A DNA stretch of 64,000 nucleotides from CBDCXF01 sp965223755 (GTDB lineage Bacteria > Acidobacteriota > Thermoanaerobaculia > Multivoradales > JAHEKO01), in assembly GCA_965223755.1 (NCBI GenBank), contig CBDCXF010000002.1, positions 868,001-932,000 of the forward strand. The letters are read 5' to 3'. Made by a program: the position numbers and the translations under genes. The notes beneath the pieces were generated by a model. It did not search any database and was not told the DNA's origin. It was given only the letters and a program-made list of their open reading frames with translations. Position 1 is the first letter of the stretch; every line of letters starts with the position of its first letter. Shown here piece after piece: positions 25,291 to 34,503 of the stretch.

Positions 25291-27966
25291 ATGAGTACCT
25301 GGATTGAACGACATAGACACGACATCGACTCAGAGGAGACTCAGGAATGGCTCGATGCTCTGGAGGCGGTGATCGAACGCGAAGGTCCCGAACGCGCCCA
25401 TTTCTTGATCGAGTCTTTGGTGGATCGAGCGCGGCGGCGGGGCGCATATCTTCCCTATAACGCCACTACTGCCTACATCAACACCATTCCTCCCCACTTG
25501 GAGAAGAAAAGGCCGGGTGACGCGGCCCTCGAACGACGTATCAAGTCCATCATTCGTTGGAACGCTCTGGCCATGGTGGTGCGCGCCAACCGTGGCGAAG
25601 GATCTCTGGGGGGGCATATCGCCAGCTACGCTTCCGCCGCGACCCTCTATGAGGTTGGCTTCAATCATTTCTTTCGCGCGCGCACCGCCGACCACCTGGG
25701 AGACCTGGTCTACTTTCAAGGCCACAGTTCTCCCGGCATCTACTCCCGTGCTTTCCTCGAGGGACGGATATCCGAGAACGAACTCAATCGCTTCCGTCGT
25801 GAACTGGACGGCGGCCTTCCCTCCTACCCTCACCCCTGGTTGAAGCCGGAGTTCTGGCAATTCGCCACCGTTTCGATGGGCCTGGCTGCGATTCAGGCCA
25901 TCTACCAGGCTCGCTTCATGAAATATCTCGACAACCGCGGTTTGGTCGGGGCAGCGGATCGCAAGGTGTGGGCTTTTCTCGGCGACGGCGAAATGGACGA
26001 GCCCGAATCGCTCGGCGCCATCTCCCTCGCCTCTCGCGAAGACCTCGATAACCTGATTTTTGTCATCAACTGCAATTTGCAACGCCTCGACGGTCCGGTG
26101 CGCGGCAACGGCAAGATCATCCAAGAACTCGAAAGTGTGTTTCGCGGCGCCGGCTGGAACGTCATCAAGGTCATCCTCGGCGCCAACTGGGATCCCTTGC
26201 TGGCGCAAGATTCCAAGGGGCTCCTGCGTCAGCGCTTGGAGGAAGCCGTGGACGGCGACTACCAAGCTTACGGAGCCAATGACGGCGCTTATGCCCGCGA
26301 GCATTTCTTCGGCAAGTACCCCGAATTGCTGGAGATGGTCGCGCACATGTCCGACCACGACCTCTGGCGCCTCAAGCGCGGCGGCCACGATCCTGACAAG
26401 GTCTACGCCGCCTACGCCGCAGCGGTCGAACACAGCGGACGCCCAACAGTGATTCTCGCCAAAACCATCAAAGGCTACGGTATGGGCGAGGCGGGCGAAG
26501 GCCAGAACATCACCCACCAGCAAAAGAAGATGGGTGAGGATGCGCTACGGCACTTCCGCGATCGTTTCGCCATCCCCGTTTCCGACGAGCAGATCGACGA
26601 TTTGCCCTTCTACCGCCCCGCCGAGGACTCCCCGGAGATGATCTATCTGCGGGAGCGACGGGATAAGCTGGGGGGCAACTTCCCCACCCGCGTCACCGAG
26701 GTCGATCCTTTGCCGGTTCCCGAACTGGGGGATTTCAAACCCGTTCTCGACGGCTCCGGCGAGCGCGAGCTTTCCACCACCATGGCCTTCGTGCGCTGGC
26801 TGATGACCCTGACTCGCAACAAGGAGATCAAGGATCGCGTGGTGCCGATCGTCGCCGACGAAGCGCGCACTTTCGGCATGGAGGGCATGTTCCGCCAGGT
26901 CGGCATCTACGCCCATCGAGGCCAGCTCTATCAACCGGTCGACCACGACCAACTCGCCTACTACCGCGAAGCCAAGACCGGGCAAATCCTCGAAGAAGGC
27001 ATCTCGGAGGCCGGTTCGCTGTCGTCGTGGATTGCGGCGGGGTTGTCCTACACCAACTACGGGCTCAACATGATCCCGTTTTTTATCTTCTATTCAATGT
27101 TCGGATTTCAGCGTGTCGGCGACCTCATTTGGGCGGCCGGCGACATGCAGGCCAACGGTTTCTTGCTGGGCGCTACCTCGGGGCGTACGACTCTCAACGG
27201 CGAAGGCCTGCAGCACCAGGACGGCCACAGTCACTTGCTCGCATCGACAGTTCCCAACTGCATCGCCTATGACCCCACTTACGGCTACGAACTCGCCGTT
27301 ATTCTGCAAGACGGACTGCGGAGAATGTACGGCGAGGGCGAGAAGGTCTTCTACTACATCACCCTGCTCAACGAGAACTACGAGCACCCGCCCCTGCCCG
27401 AGAATGTCGAAGAAGGCATCCGCAAGGGTCTTTACCTACTCGACGGCGCTGAGGCCAAAGGCGAACAACAACTGGCTGCCGACTTGCTCGGTTGCGGATC
27501 GATCCTGCGTGAAGTCGAGGCCGCAGCCCGCATCCTGCGCAACGACTACGATGTCGCTGCTTCGGTGTGGAGTGCACCGAGTTTTAATGAGCTGCGGCGC
27601 GACGGCATGGCCGCTGAACGATGGAACCGGCTGCATCCGGGCGAAGAAAGCAAACCGTCTTACATCGAAGAGTGTTTGGGCGGACGCCCGGGACCAGTTG
27701 TCGCCTCGAGCGACTGGATGCGGTCGGTACCGGATCAAATCCGCCCCTGGGTCGACCGGTCTTTTTCGGTACTCGGCACCGATGGCTTCGGCCGCAGCGA
27801 TACGCGATCCAAGTTGCGGCGCTTCTTCGAGATCGATCGCTACCACATCGTCGTCGCGACGCTGCACGCGCTGGCCGGAGAGGGCAAATTGGAACCGTCA
27901 GCGGTGTCGCGGGCGATTCGCGAGTTCGGAATCGACGCCGAAACCGCAGCTCCCTGGACAATCTAA
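25291..27966 (+). CDS. aceE: Pyruvate dehydrogenase E1 component, homodimeric
   Basis: 891 residues, the length of the single-chain E1 found in E. coli. It decarboxylates pyruvate with thiamine diphosphate and acetylates the lipoyl groups of E2. Recognisable segments are EGSLGGHIASYASAATLYEVG near 110, the thiamine-binding GDGEMDEPES with downstream NCNLQRLDGPVRGN near 230-270, and TSGRTTLNGEGLQHQDGHSH near 630, which carries active-site histidines. A weak ribosome site precedes the ATG at 25291. The E2 gene begins ten bases after the stop, and E3 follows, forming a full complex operon. Confidence 0.97.
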   Translation: MSTWIERHRHDIDSEETQEWLDALEAVIEREGPERAHFLIESLVDRARRRGAYLPYNATTAYINTIPPHLEKKRPGDAALERRIKSIIRWNALAMVVRANRGEGSLGGHIASYASAATLYEVGFNHFFRARTADHLGDLVYFQGHSSPGIYSRAFLEGRISENELNRFRRELDGGLPSYPHPWLKPEFWQFATVSMGLAAIQAIYQARFMKYLDNRGLVGAADRKVWAFLGDGEMDEPESLGAISLASREDLDNLIFVINCNLQRLDGPVRGNGKIIQELESVFRGAGWNVIKVILGANWDPLLAQDSKGLLRQRLEEAVDGDYQAYGANDGAYAREHFFGKYPELLEMVAHMSDHDLWRLKRGGHDPDKVYAAYAAAVEHSGRPTVILAKTIKGYGMGEAGEGQNITHQQKKMGEDALRHFRDRFAIPVSDEQIDDLPFYRPAEDSPEMIYLRERRDKLGGNFPTRVTEVDPLPVPELGDFKPVLDGSGERELSTTMAFVRWLMTLTRNKEIKDRVVPIVADEARTFGMEGMFRQVGIYAHRGQLYQPVDHDQLAYYREAKTGQILEEGISEAGSLSSWIAAGLSYTNYGLNMIPFFIFYSMFGFQRVGDLIWAAGDMQANGFLLGATSGRTTLNGEGLQHQDGHSHLLASTVPNCIAYDPTYGYELAVILQDGLRRMYGEGEKVFYYITLLNENYEHPPLPENVEEGIRKGLYLLDGAEAKGEQQLAADLLGCGSILREVEAAARILRNDYDVAASVWSAPSFNELRRDGMAAERWNRLHPGEESKPSYIEECLGGRPGPVVASSDWMRSVPDQIRPWVDRSFSVLGTDGFGRSDTRSKLRRFFEIDRYHIVVATLHALAGEGKLEPSAVSRAIREFGIDAETAAPWTI

Positions 27967-27975
27967 GACAGGTCG

Positions 27976-29268
27976 ATGCCGCACCACGACATTCTCATTC
28001 CCGATCTCGGCGGCGCCGAAGACGTGTCGGTGATCGACGTCTTTGTCGGTCCCGGAGATACCGTCGAGATCGACCAATCTCTGATCGCGCTTGAAAGCGA
28101 GAAGGCGTCTATGGACGTGCCTTCCACCCACGCCGGCAAAGTGCTGGAAGTGCACCTCGCCGAGGGCGATGTAGTGGTCGAGGGCGCCAAAGTGGTCACT
28201 TTGGAAATTGAAGAACAAACAGAGGATACCGATTCGAGGCCCGTCGAACCTCCCGCAGAGAAAGCGGTTCCGCCCTCGTCTCCTGAGCCGGCACGTTCTG
28301 CGCCACAGCCGCAACCCGCCGCCGCTCAGCCGGCAGCTTCCACACCGGTGGTCGACGAAACCGCTTTTCGAGCCGCCTACGCCAGTCCTGCGGTGCGCCG
28401 TTTCGCCCGTGAACTCGGCGTTGACCTGGGACGGGTGCGCGGCAGCGGCCGCAAGGGACGCATTACGCGTGACGACGTTGCCTCGTTCGTCAAGGCCACT
28501 CTCGCTGGCGCTGTTTCCGCTCCGCAGGGCGGCACCATCCCGGAAATGCCCAAAGTCGACTTCTCAAAGTTCGGGGAAGTCGAACGCCAGCCTTTGACGC
28601 GGATTCAAAAGGCTTCAGGCCCCAATCTCCACAGATCCTGGCTGCACGTTCCCCATGTCACCCAGTTTGACGAGGCCGACATCACCGACCTGGAGCAACT
28701 GCGGCAGGACAAAAAGGCGGAAGCAAAAGAACAGGGCATTCGCTTAACCCCCTTGGCGTTCATTCTCCAGGCGGTGGCGGCAGCGTTGCGGGAGTATCCA
28801 CTGGTGAACTCCTCCCTCGACAGCGACGCCAAAGAAGTCATTCTCAAGAAGACCTGCCATCTCGGCGTCGCGGTCGACACGCCCGAGGGGCTAGTGGTTC
28901 CAGTGGTCCGCGATGTCGACCGCAAGGGGGCATTCGAGATCGCCGGCGAATTGGCGGAGATCTCGGGGCGGGCGCGCGAAGGCAAGCTCAAAATCAACGA
29001 ACTGCAAGGAGCCTCGTTTACGGTTTCGAGTCTCGGCGGCATCGGTGGAACCGGCTTCACACCCATCGTCAATGCGCCGGAAGTGGGCATTTTGGGCGTT
29101 GCCCGCTCGCGCATGACGCCCGTCTACATCGACGGCAGTTTCCAACCGCGCCTCGTGCTTCCGTTCTCCCTGTCCTATGACCACCGCGTCGTCGATGGCG
29201 CTTTGGGCGTCAGGTTCACGACTTTTCTCGCCCGTCATCTCGAAAACCCCAGCAACTTCCGCCTCTAG
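27976..29268 (+). CDS. aceF: Pyruvate dehydrogenase E2, dihydrolipoamide acetyltransferase
   Basis: 430 residues. One lipoyl domain (about 1-78) carries the lipoylated lysine K43 in LESEKASMDV. A Pro/Ala-rich linker (about 80-125) follows, then the E1/E3-binding domain (about 130-168, with ASPAVRRFARELGVD) and the catalytic acetyltransferase domain (about 190-430), whose active-site histidine is H403 in SYDHRVVDGA, with D407. Having a single lipoyl domain instead of three makes it shorter than the E. coli protein. E3 in this operon brings one more lipoyl domain. Confidence 0.96.
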   Translation: MPHHDILIPDLGGAEDVSVIDVFVGPGDTVEIDQSLIALESEKASMDVPSTHAGKVLEVHLAEGDVVVEGAKVVTLEIEEQTEDTDSRPVEPPAEKAVPPSSPEPARSAPQPQPAAAQPAASTPVVDETAFRAAYASPAVRRFARELGVDLGRVRGSGRKGRITRDDVASFVKATLAGAVSAPQGGTIPEMPKVDFSKFGEVERQPLTRIQKASGPNLHRSWLHVPHVTQFDEADITDLEQLRQDKKAEAKEQGIRLTPLAFILQAVAAALREYPLVNSSLDSDAKEVILKKTCHLGVAVDTPEGLVVPVVRDVDRKGAFEIAGELAEISGRAREGKLKINELQGASFTVSSLGGIGGTGFTPIVNAPEVGILGVARSRMTPVYIDGSFQPRLVLPFSLSYDHRVVDGALGVRFTTFLARHLENPSNFRL

Positions 29269-29302
29269 AGGCCTGGATTTCGCTTTAGAAACTTAGATAT
29301 AT

Positions 29303-31132
29303 ATGCCTAGCCTGGAAATCCGCGTTCCTGACTTGGGTGGTGCCGACGACGTAACGGTCGTCGAAGTCCTCGTCGCCGTTGGCGATACCGTCGCTGTAGA
29401 CGACGGGCTGATCACTTTGGAGAGCGACAAGGCCTCCATGGATGTTCCCTCGCCCGCGGCGGGCGAAATCCTCGAACTGCATCTTGCAACCGGATTGCCT
29501 GTGGTCGAAGGCGCTCTTATCGCCACCTTGGAGGTCGACGAAGCAAAGCCTGAGGTTGTAGAAGCAAACGCCGCAAGCTCAGCGTCCGACAATCTCGCTC
29601 TGGAGTCAGCCGACGACGTTGCATCATCGACCCCGGCCGACAACCCCGACGGCGATGCACAGAACACGGATTCAGATCCGGCAACGCCATCGGCCCCCGC
29701 AGAAATTAAGAATGCCGCAGATGAGCACCATCCCTTGGTCGTTTTGGGCGCCGGACCGGGGGGCTACACCGCCGCCTTTCGCGCCGCCGATCTCGGTCTT
29801 GAAGTCCTCTTGATCGAAAAGTACGCGGTGCTGGGCGGTGTCTGTCTCAACGTCGGCTGCATCCCTTCGAAAGCCCTTCTTCACACCGCCGAGATCATCA
29901 GCGCCGCGGCCGCCATGGCCGATCATGGCGTCGAGTTCGGGGCTCCGCAGATCGATTTACCCAAGGTGGCTGATTTCAAGAACGATGTGGTCGGACGCCT
30001 GACCGGTGGGTTGGCCAAGATGGCCCAGCAGCGGGGCGTCAAGATCCTGCAGGGCACCGCCCGATTTGCCTCGACCCACCACCTCAAGGTCGAGACGCCT
30101 GACGGCGCGCGCACGATCTCATTCGATCAACTCATTCTGGCCGCGGGCTCGCGCCCGTTTGAATTGCCGGGGTATCCGTACGACGATCCTCGCATATGGG
30201 ACTCGACCGACGCGCTGCGTTTGGAGGCCGTTCCGGAACGCCTGTTGGTCGTGGGCGGCGGCATCATCGGATTGGAGATGGCGACCGTGTATTCCGCGCT
30301 GGGATCGCAGGTCACGGTCTTGGAACTCAAGCCGCAGTTGATCCCGGGCTGCGACCCGGACCTCGTGCGGCTTTTGCAGCGACGACTCAAGAAGCAAGGC
30401 GTGCGCGTCCTGCTCAAGACCAAGGCAAAGTCGATTGAAGCCACAGACGAAGGACTCGTGGCCACCTACGAAGGCAGACACGAGGGTGATCCGGAGACCT
30501 TTGATCGCGTCCTTGTGGCGGTGGGACGGCGGCCCAACTCAGACCGAATCGGAGCCGAAAACGCGGATTTAACCGTCGATGAACAAGGATTTGTGCCGGT
30601 CGATCGGCGCCAACGCACCAGCCAACCCCATATCTTTGCCATCGGAGACATTGTCGGCGAGCCGCAATTGGCCCACAAAGCGACCCATCAGGCCAAGGTG
30701 GCGGCGGAAGTCGCCGCCGGACACAAAAGTTCCTTCGACGCTCGGGTCATTCCCTCAGTCGCCTACACCGATCCCGAAATCGCCTGGGTCGGCCTGACCG
30801 AGACCGAAGCCAAAGAAGCTGGCACCGCCTACGAACTGGGGACCTTTCCCTGGGCGGCCAGCGGCCGCGCTCTGGGCGTCGGACGCGGTGAAGGCAAGAC
30901 CAAGATTCTGTTCGACCCCTCGACCAATCTGGTGTTGGGGGCCGGCATCGTCGGCCCGCACGCAGGTGAACTCATCGGCGAGCTGGCGCTGGCGATCGAA
31001 ATGGACGCCGAGGCGGGCGACATCGGCCTCACCATCCACCCCCATCCGACTTTCTCCGAAACAGTGGCCATGGCTGCCGAAGCCTTCGAAGGTACGATTA
31101 CCGACCTCTATCTTGGTAAGAAGAAGCGCTGA
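29303..31132 (+). CDS. lpdA: Dihydrolipoamide dehydrogenase (E3) with N-terminal lipoyl domain
   Basis: 609 residues. A lipoyl domain with K43 in LESDKASMDV occupies residues 1-80, an Ala/Glu/Asp-rich linker about 80-140, then the FAD flavoprotein. FAD binding is seen at LGAGPGGYTAAFRA near 150, the redox disulfide is C181/C186 in GGVCLNVGCIPSK, NAD binding at VVGGGIIGLEMATVY near 317, and the catalytic C-terminal HPHPTFSE near 578. It reoxidises E2 lipoyl groups with NAD. This lipoyl-E3 arrangement occurs in several bacterial lineages and is not a frameshift artefact. Confidence 0.97.
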   Translation: MPSLEIRVPDLGGADDVTVVEVLVAVGDTVAVDDGLITLESDKASMDVPSPAAGEILELHLATGLPVVEGALIATLEVDEAKPEVVEANAASSASDNLALESADDVASSTPADNPDGDAQNTDSDPATPSAPAEIKNAADEHHPLVVLGAGPGGYTAAFRAADLGLEVLLIEKYAVLGGVCLNVGCIPSKALLHTAEIISAAAAMADHGVEFGAPQIDLPKVADFKNDVVGRLTGGLAKMAQQRGVKILQGTARFASTHHLKVETPDGARTISFDQLILAAGSRPFELPGYPYDDPRIWDSTDALRLEAVPERLLVVGGGIIGLEMATVYSALGSQVTVLELKPQLIPGCDPDLVRLLQRRLKKQGVRVLLKTKAKSIEATDEGLVATYEGRHEGDPETFDRVLVAVGRRPNSDRIGAENADLTVDEQGFVPVDRRQRTSQPHIFAIGDIVGEPQLAHKATHQAKVAAEVAAGHKSSFDARVIPSVAYTDPEIAWVGLTETEAKEAGTAYELGTFPWAASGRALGVGRGEGKTKILFDPSTNLVLGAGIVGPHAGELIGELALAIEMDAEAGDIGLTIHPHPTFSETVAMAAEAFEGTITDLYLGKKKR

Positions 31133-31152
31133 TCCCGGCCCGCCGCCGGGAT
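31132..31152 (+). terminator. Perfect 8-bp hairpin at the end of the pdh operon
   Basis: ATCCCGGC (31132-31139) and GCCGGGAT (31145-31152) pair around a five-base loop, beginning at the last base of the lpdA stop. It sits where an operon end is expected, but no T-run follows, so it may stall polymerase or protect the 3' end rather than act as a classical terminator. Confidence 0.5.
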
Positions 31153-31200
31153 AACAACCTCGCGGCCTGAACCCGACTACCTGATTCTCGTCGTCCCCGC

Positions 31201-31223
31201 GGGAGGGGAGGCGGGGGGCGGGG
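31201..31223 (+). other. G-quadruplex-type run between convergent genes
   Basis: Four or more runs of at least three G, with short spacers of 1-5 bases, fit the canonical quadruplex pattern on the plus strand. The run is also the loop of a possible hairpin between TCCCCGC (31194-31200) and GCGGGGA (31218-31224). It lies between the end of lpdA and the stop of the hypothetical gene on the other strand. Confidence 0.55.
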
Positions 31224-31224
31224 A

Positions 31225-31581
31225 TCAATGCACCGAAACGCTATGACCTTCGGGGTCTTCTTCTTCGAAACTGTGGGTGAGGACAATAACGTACGCCGCC
31301 AAACGCTCGGTTTCGGTTTCGACCACCGCTTCGAATCCGTGCTCGCCCTGTTCCTCGCCGGTCGGTAGAACGTAGGCGATCGCATCGGCGTCGATAAGGA
31401 CTTCACCCGCCAGCCGCTTGCCGCGGACCGCCTGGACGACCAGAGCCTCGCGATCGCGACCGACAAACCAATGCAAGCCTTCATCATCGTAGAGCACGGC
31501 GTTGGGGGTGGCGACGCGGAGGATGCAGTTGGCGTGTTGCTCGAGCCAAGTCCAAAAGGTCTCAAAGGAAATCGGTTCCAT
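31225..31581 (-). CDS. Small acidic hypothetical protein
   Basis: 118 residues, cytoplasmic by composition (no signal or membrane segment). The N-terminus MEPISFETFWTWLEQHANC suggests an amphipathic helix, and the rest alternates strands with many acidic residues and ends in EEEDPEGHSVSVH. No family was recognised. Codon use resembles its neighbours, arguing for a real gene. It converges on lpdA over the GC-rich spacer and has no close same-strand partner. Confidence 0.6.
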   Translation of the reverse strand: MEPISFETFWTWLEQHANCILRVATPNAVLYDDEGLHWFVGRDREALVVQAVRGKRLAGEVLIDADAIAYVLPTGEEQGEHGFEAVVETETERLAAYVIVLTHSFEEEDPEGHSVSVH

Positions 31582-31709
31582 GGCCGTACGCTACCAGCCG
31601 TGTTTGATTTCAAGCGATCAAAGGAGCTTGACGATCCCAAAATCCGCTCCGGCACTATGTGCGCCTGGGTAAGCCGCGAAGTCGGATACCCCTTGATAAT
31701 GCAGGTCGT

Positions 31710-32762
31710 CTAGTCTGAAAAAAGTAACTGGAGATTCGACGTAATTAGCAATGTATTGTTCATGTCTAATCCCAACATCGTGACCTCATAGAGTCCTGCG
31801 AAGGATGTTAGTGCTGTTTCCGGCGGCCCAAACTCTATTCGGACCTGCTCCCATTCTCTGTTCCCTGAAGGATTGTCGTCCGTCAAGGTCAGCCCAGGGG
31901 GAAAGGTAACTACGGCCGAAAGGCCTGGGCGGTAAAGGTACTCGTTCGACGTGTTTACAGTTACTCCGTCTTGCGGAATACCAAGGCCGCCAGCACCTTC
32001 GAAAAGCGTCCCCGGGTGGCTTGCAAACGGGGGCAGCGAATTGTTGGGGGTGTCTTGGTCATCGGTATCGGGGTTTTCTGGATCTCCCATGTCAGCATCG
32101 CCGTTCCAAAACACGAATTCGGTCGGAGGCTCGCCAGCAGAGAAGAGCAAGTCGAAAGTACCGTCGTACGTCGTCGGGACTGCGGACGGGAAAGCCGGGT
32201 AAATAATCGATGCACTGTTAGCGTCTACTCGCGCAACGATCGGCACTACTTCGTATGGCGTAAAGAATGCCTCTGCGGTCGTTCGCACTTTGAAATAAGA
32301 AGCCTCACCGTCGTACTCCATGGCAAGTCGATACCGATAAGGGCCGGCTCCTTGACGCGCTTCTGGGCCAGTTTGAATCGTGGCGTCAGACCATTCGTTG
32401 TCAGGCATCGAGTTCCCGGACCATTGCCCGACAACCGTATTACCGGTGCCATCCCCCATGGGGTCGGCGTAAAGGGTTAACGAAAGATCGCCACTGGCGG
32501 AAAACTCCCAATGACCGACTCCACTAGCATCGGGCAACCCCGAATCACCATCAAAGAATCCCAGGCTGAATGTCTTATTTTTTTTCTTCACTGACAGACG
32601 GATCTCAAGGGAACTCTGCAAAAGGGACTGAGCCCCAGAGTTACTCGAAAGACTTAACATGCGGCCATCGTCTGCCGCGCAGCTGGGAAAACAACTGGTG
32701 TCAGCATGGGCTCCTGCCGAGGCCACCGTCAAAAGTGTCACTGCAACTAAAAAAGGTTTCAT
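31710..32762 (-). CDS. Secreted protein of unknown function with Asp-rich segment
   Basis: 350 residues. A clean signal peptide (core LVAVTLLTVASAGAHA) with cleavage after AHA is followed by a mature protein starting DTSCFPSCAADD, with two cysteines that may pair. The body is beta-rich with many aromatic and glycine residues. A segment GDADMGDPENPDTDDQD near residue 225 could bind calcium but matches no defined motif. A strong GAGGAGG ribosome site lies five bases before the ATG at 32762. The DNA is AT-richer than the surrounding housekeeping genes. No family is recognised. Confidence 0.75.
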   Translation of the reverse strand: MKPFLVAVTLLTVASAGAHADTSCFPSCAADDGRMLSLSSNSGAQSLLQSSLEIRLSVKKKNKTFSLGFFDGDSGLPDASGVGHWEFSASGDLSLTLYADPMGDGTGNTVVGQWSGNSMPDNEWSDATIQTGPEARQGAGPYRYRLAMEYDGEASYFKVRTTAEAFFTPYEVVPIVARVDANSASIIYPAFPSAVPTTYDGTFDLLFSAGEPPTEFVFWNGDADMGDPENPDTDDQDTPNNSLPPFASHPGTLFEGAGGLGIPQDGVTVNTSNEYLYRPGLSAVVTFPPGLTLTDDNPSGNREWEQVRIEFGPPETALTSFAGLYEVTMLGLDMNNTLLITSNLQLLFSD

Positions 32763-32964
32763 AGGTCCTCCTCATAGAGTCACGACGGCAAACGGCATTA
32801 CCGCTTTGCCAAACTAAATTGATGGTTTAACTATACAAGTAATGAACTGCTCAACTAGAGCAATCAGATAGATATATCCGTAAACCGTAAGCACCAGTTT
32901 CCGATCAGGTGCTGCCGCTTCGACAGCTTCGGCCGTGTCGGATGGAGAGATGACCAGTTGACAG

Positions 32965-32994
32965 TTGCCTTTATATACCCCCATAGGGTATATT
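32965..32994 (+). promoter_or_regulatory. CsoR-type operator inside a probable leaderless promoter
   Basis: TTGCCT (32965-32970) and TATATT (32989-32994) are separated by 18 bases. Within the spacer, TATACCC (32974-32980) and GGGTATA (32986-32992) form a dyad around CCATA. Its reverse strand reads TACCCTATGGGGGTA, the type seen at copper-sensing CsoR operators. The csoR ATG is at 33002, seven to eight bases after the -10, so transcription would begin at or next to the start codon. Confidence 0.75.
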
Positions 32995-33001
32995 CGGCGA
33001 C

Positions 33002-33313
33002 ATGTCTACTCCCCAACATAAGACCCAGCAACGCGACCAAAGGCGGAGATTGCTTCGCCGCCTCTCCCGCGCCGACGGCCAACTCGCCGCCATCCGGCGT
33101 ATGGTGGAAGAAGATGCTTACTGCGTCGACATCTTGGTACAGATCGCAGCGGTGCGCGGTGCCTTGGGGCGGGTCGGACAGATGCTACTGAGCTCCCACA
33201 TCGAGCACTGCGTCGCCAATGCATTTCGAAGTGGTGACGACGCCGAACGAGAACGACAGGTGGACGAGTTGATGGATGTGTTCTCACGCTACGGAGGTCT
33301 GCCCACAAAATGA
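33002..33313 (+). CDS. csoR: CsoR/RcnR-family metal-sensing repressor (copper type)
   Basis: 103 residues, all-helical. The metal ligands C41 (AYCVDIL), H66 and C70 (SSHIEHCV) have exactly the Cys-X24-His-X3-Cys spacing of Cu(I)-binding CsoR, which sets it apart from formaldehyde- and nickel-sensing relatives. Copper binding would release the repressor from the operator at 32974-32992. The gene overlaps the efflux permease by ATGA, so the repressor controls its own operon. The symbol reflects ligand pattern and is not proved. Confidence 0.9.
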   Translation: MSTPQHKTQQRDQRRRLLRRLSRADGQLAAIRRMVEEDAYCVDILVQIAAVRGALGRVGQMLLSSHIEHCVANAFRSGDDAERERQVDELMDVFSRYGGLPTK

Positions 33314-34503
33314 CCGTTTACCTTGAAGCTCTGTGGGCCATCCTCCTCTCACTCGCGCCCTGGTTGCTGCTTGGCGCCGTGATCGCCGGTCTGCTGCATG
33401 GATTGTTACCGTCCAATTGGATCCAAAGACAGTTTCAGGGGCGTAGCGGCGTACTCAAAGCCGTGGCCCTGGGTGTGCCCTTGCCGTTGTGTTCCTGCGG
33501 CGTCATCCCCGCAGGACTGGGACTCAAAAAAGAAGGAGCCAGCGACGGCGCCGCGGTCGGTTTTCTTATTTCAACACCCCAGACCGGTGTCGATTCGATT
33601 CTGGTCTCGGCCTCTTTTCTGGGCTGGCCTTTCGCGCTTTTCAAGGTCGTGGCTGCAGCGGTGACCGGAGTGGTTGGCGGCTGGCTCACGGATGCCGGTG
33701 AGTCCAAAGAGTCGATCCCGCAAGTGTCCGCGAGTGAGACCTCAAAGACCGCCGTCTCGGCAGGGGAAATGTTCGAATATGCCTTCGATATTTTGCGCAC
33801 CATCTGGCGCTGGCTGGCCTTTGGTGTACTCGCCTCGGCTGCGATCACAACCTGGATTCCAGCCGGTTCTCTGGCGGCGGTCGGAGATTGGCCGCCGCTT
33901 TTGGTTGGCATGGCAGCACTGACCTTTTCACTGCCGCTCTATGTTTGCGCGACGGCGTCCGTTCCAATTGCGGCAGCGCTGGTGGGAGCGGGAGTACCCG
34001 CAGGAGCGGCACTGGTTTTCTTGATGGCCGGGCCAGCATCCAACGTCGCCACCATCGGTGCGGTCTACCGAGGGCTCGGCCGCCGACCTCTGGTGATCTA
34101 TCTGGCGACCTTGATGATCGGCAGCGTCGGATTGGGCTTGCTCTTCGATTTTCTCGTGCCTGTATCGACTGTCTCCGCAGTGATGGAACACCATGTCGCC
34201 AAACCATGGGAGGCGCCCTCAGCGGTTCTCTTGATTGTCCTTTTGGTTTGGTTTGCGATCACCGACCTACTGCGTTGGTGGCGGCTTCGCTTTGCCGCTG
34301 GCGAGGACCGACAAGAGATCGCCGTCGAAGGGATGACGTGCGAGGCCTGCGTCGCCCACGTCGAAAAAGCCGTTCTCGGTGTGGCGGGGGTGCAGTCGGC
34401 AACCGCGGACCTATCCGGCAAAAGGGTAGTGGTGCAAGGCGCGGCCGACCTGCCGACCCTAAGGCAGGCGATCGCCGAGAGTGGCTACAAGGTCTCCGAT
34501 TGA
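33310..34503 (+). CDS. SO_0444-type metal efflux permease with C-terminal HMA domain
   Basis: 397 residues. Eight or so membrane segments span about 5-330, with the permease signature PLPLCSCGVIPAGLGLKKEG near residue 58 and STPQTGVDS near 90, both typical of the YraQ/DUF318 permease family. A heavy-metal-associated domain follows (about 332-397) with GMTCEACVAHVEKAV, where C344 and C347 would bind Cu(I) or Zn(II). The permease presumably exports copper or zinc, with the HMA domain delivering ions. Translation is coupled to csoR. Its last 19 bases overlap the convergent lipid-kinase gene. Confidence 0.9.
   Translation: MTVYLEALWAILLSLAPWLLLGAVIAGLLHGLLPSNWIQRQFQGRSGVLKAVALGVPLPLCSCGVIPAGLGLKKEGASDGAAVGFLISTPQTGVDSILVSASFLGWPFALFKVVAAAVTGVVGGWLTDAGESKESIPQVSASETSKTAVSAGEMFEYAFDILRTIWRWLAFGVLASAAITTWIPAGSLAAVGDWPPLLVGMAALTFSLPLYVCATASVPIAAALVGAGVPAGAALVFLMAGPASNVATIGAVYRGLGRRPLVIYLATLMIGSVGLGLLFDFLVPVSTVSAVMEHHVAKPWEAPSAVLLIVLLVWFAITDLLRWWRLRFAAGEDRQEIAVEGMTCEACVAHVEKAVLGVAGVQSATADLSGKRVVVQGAADLPTLRQAIAESGYKVSD

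Noticed and set aside
25330..26523. Long open frame on the minus strand opposite aceE
   Set aside because: It is antisense to a fully conserved enzyme gene, encodes nothing recognisable, and long antisense frames are common in GC-rich coding DNA.
29303..29560. Lipoyl domain on E3 considered as a frame fusion artefact
   Set aside because: The lipoyl domain and linker are in frame with the flavoprotein and this arrangement is known from other bacteria.
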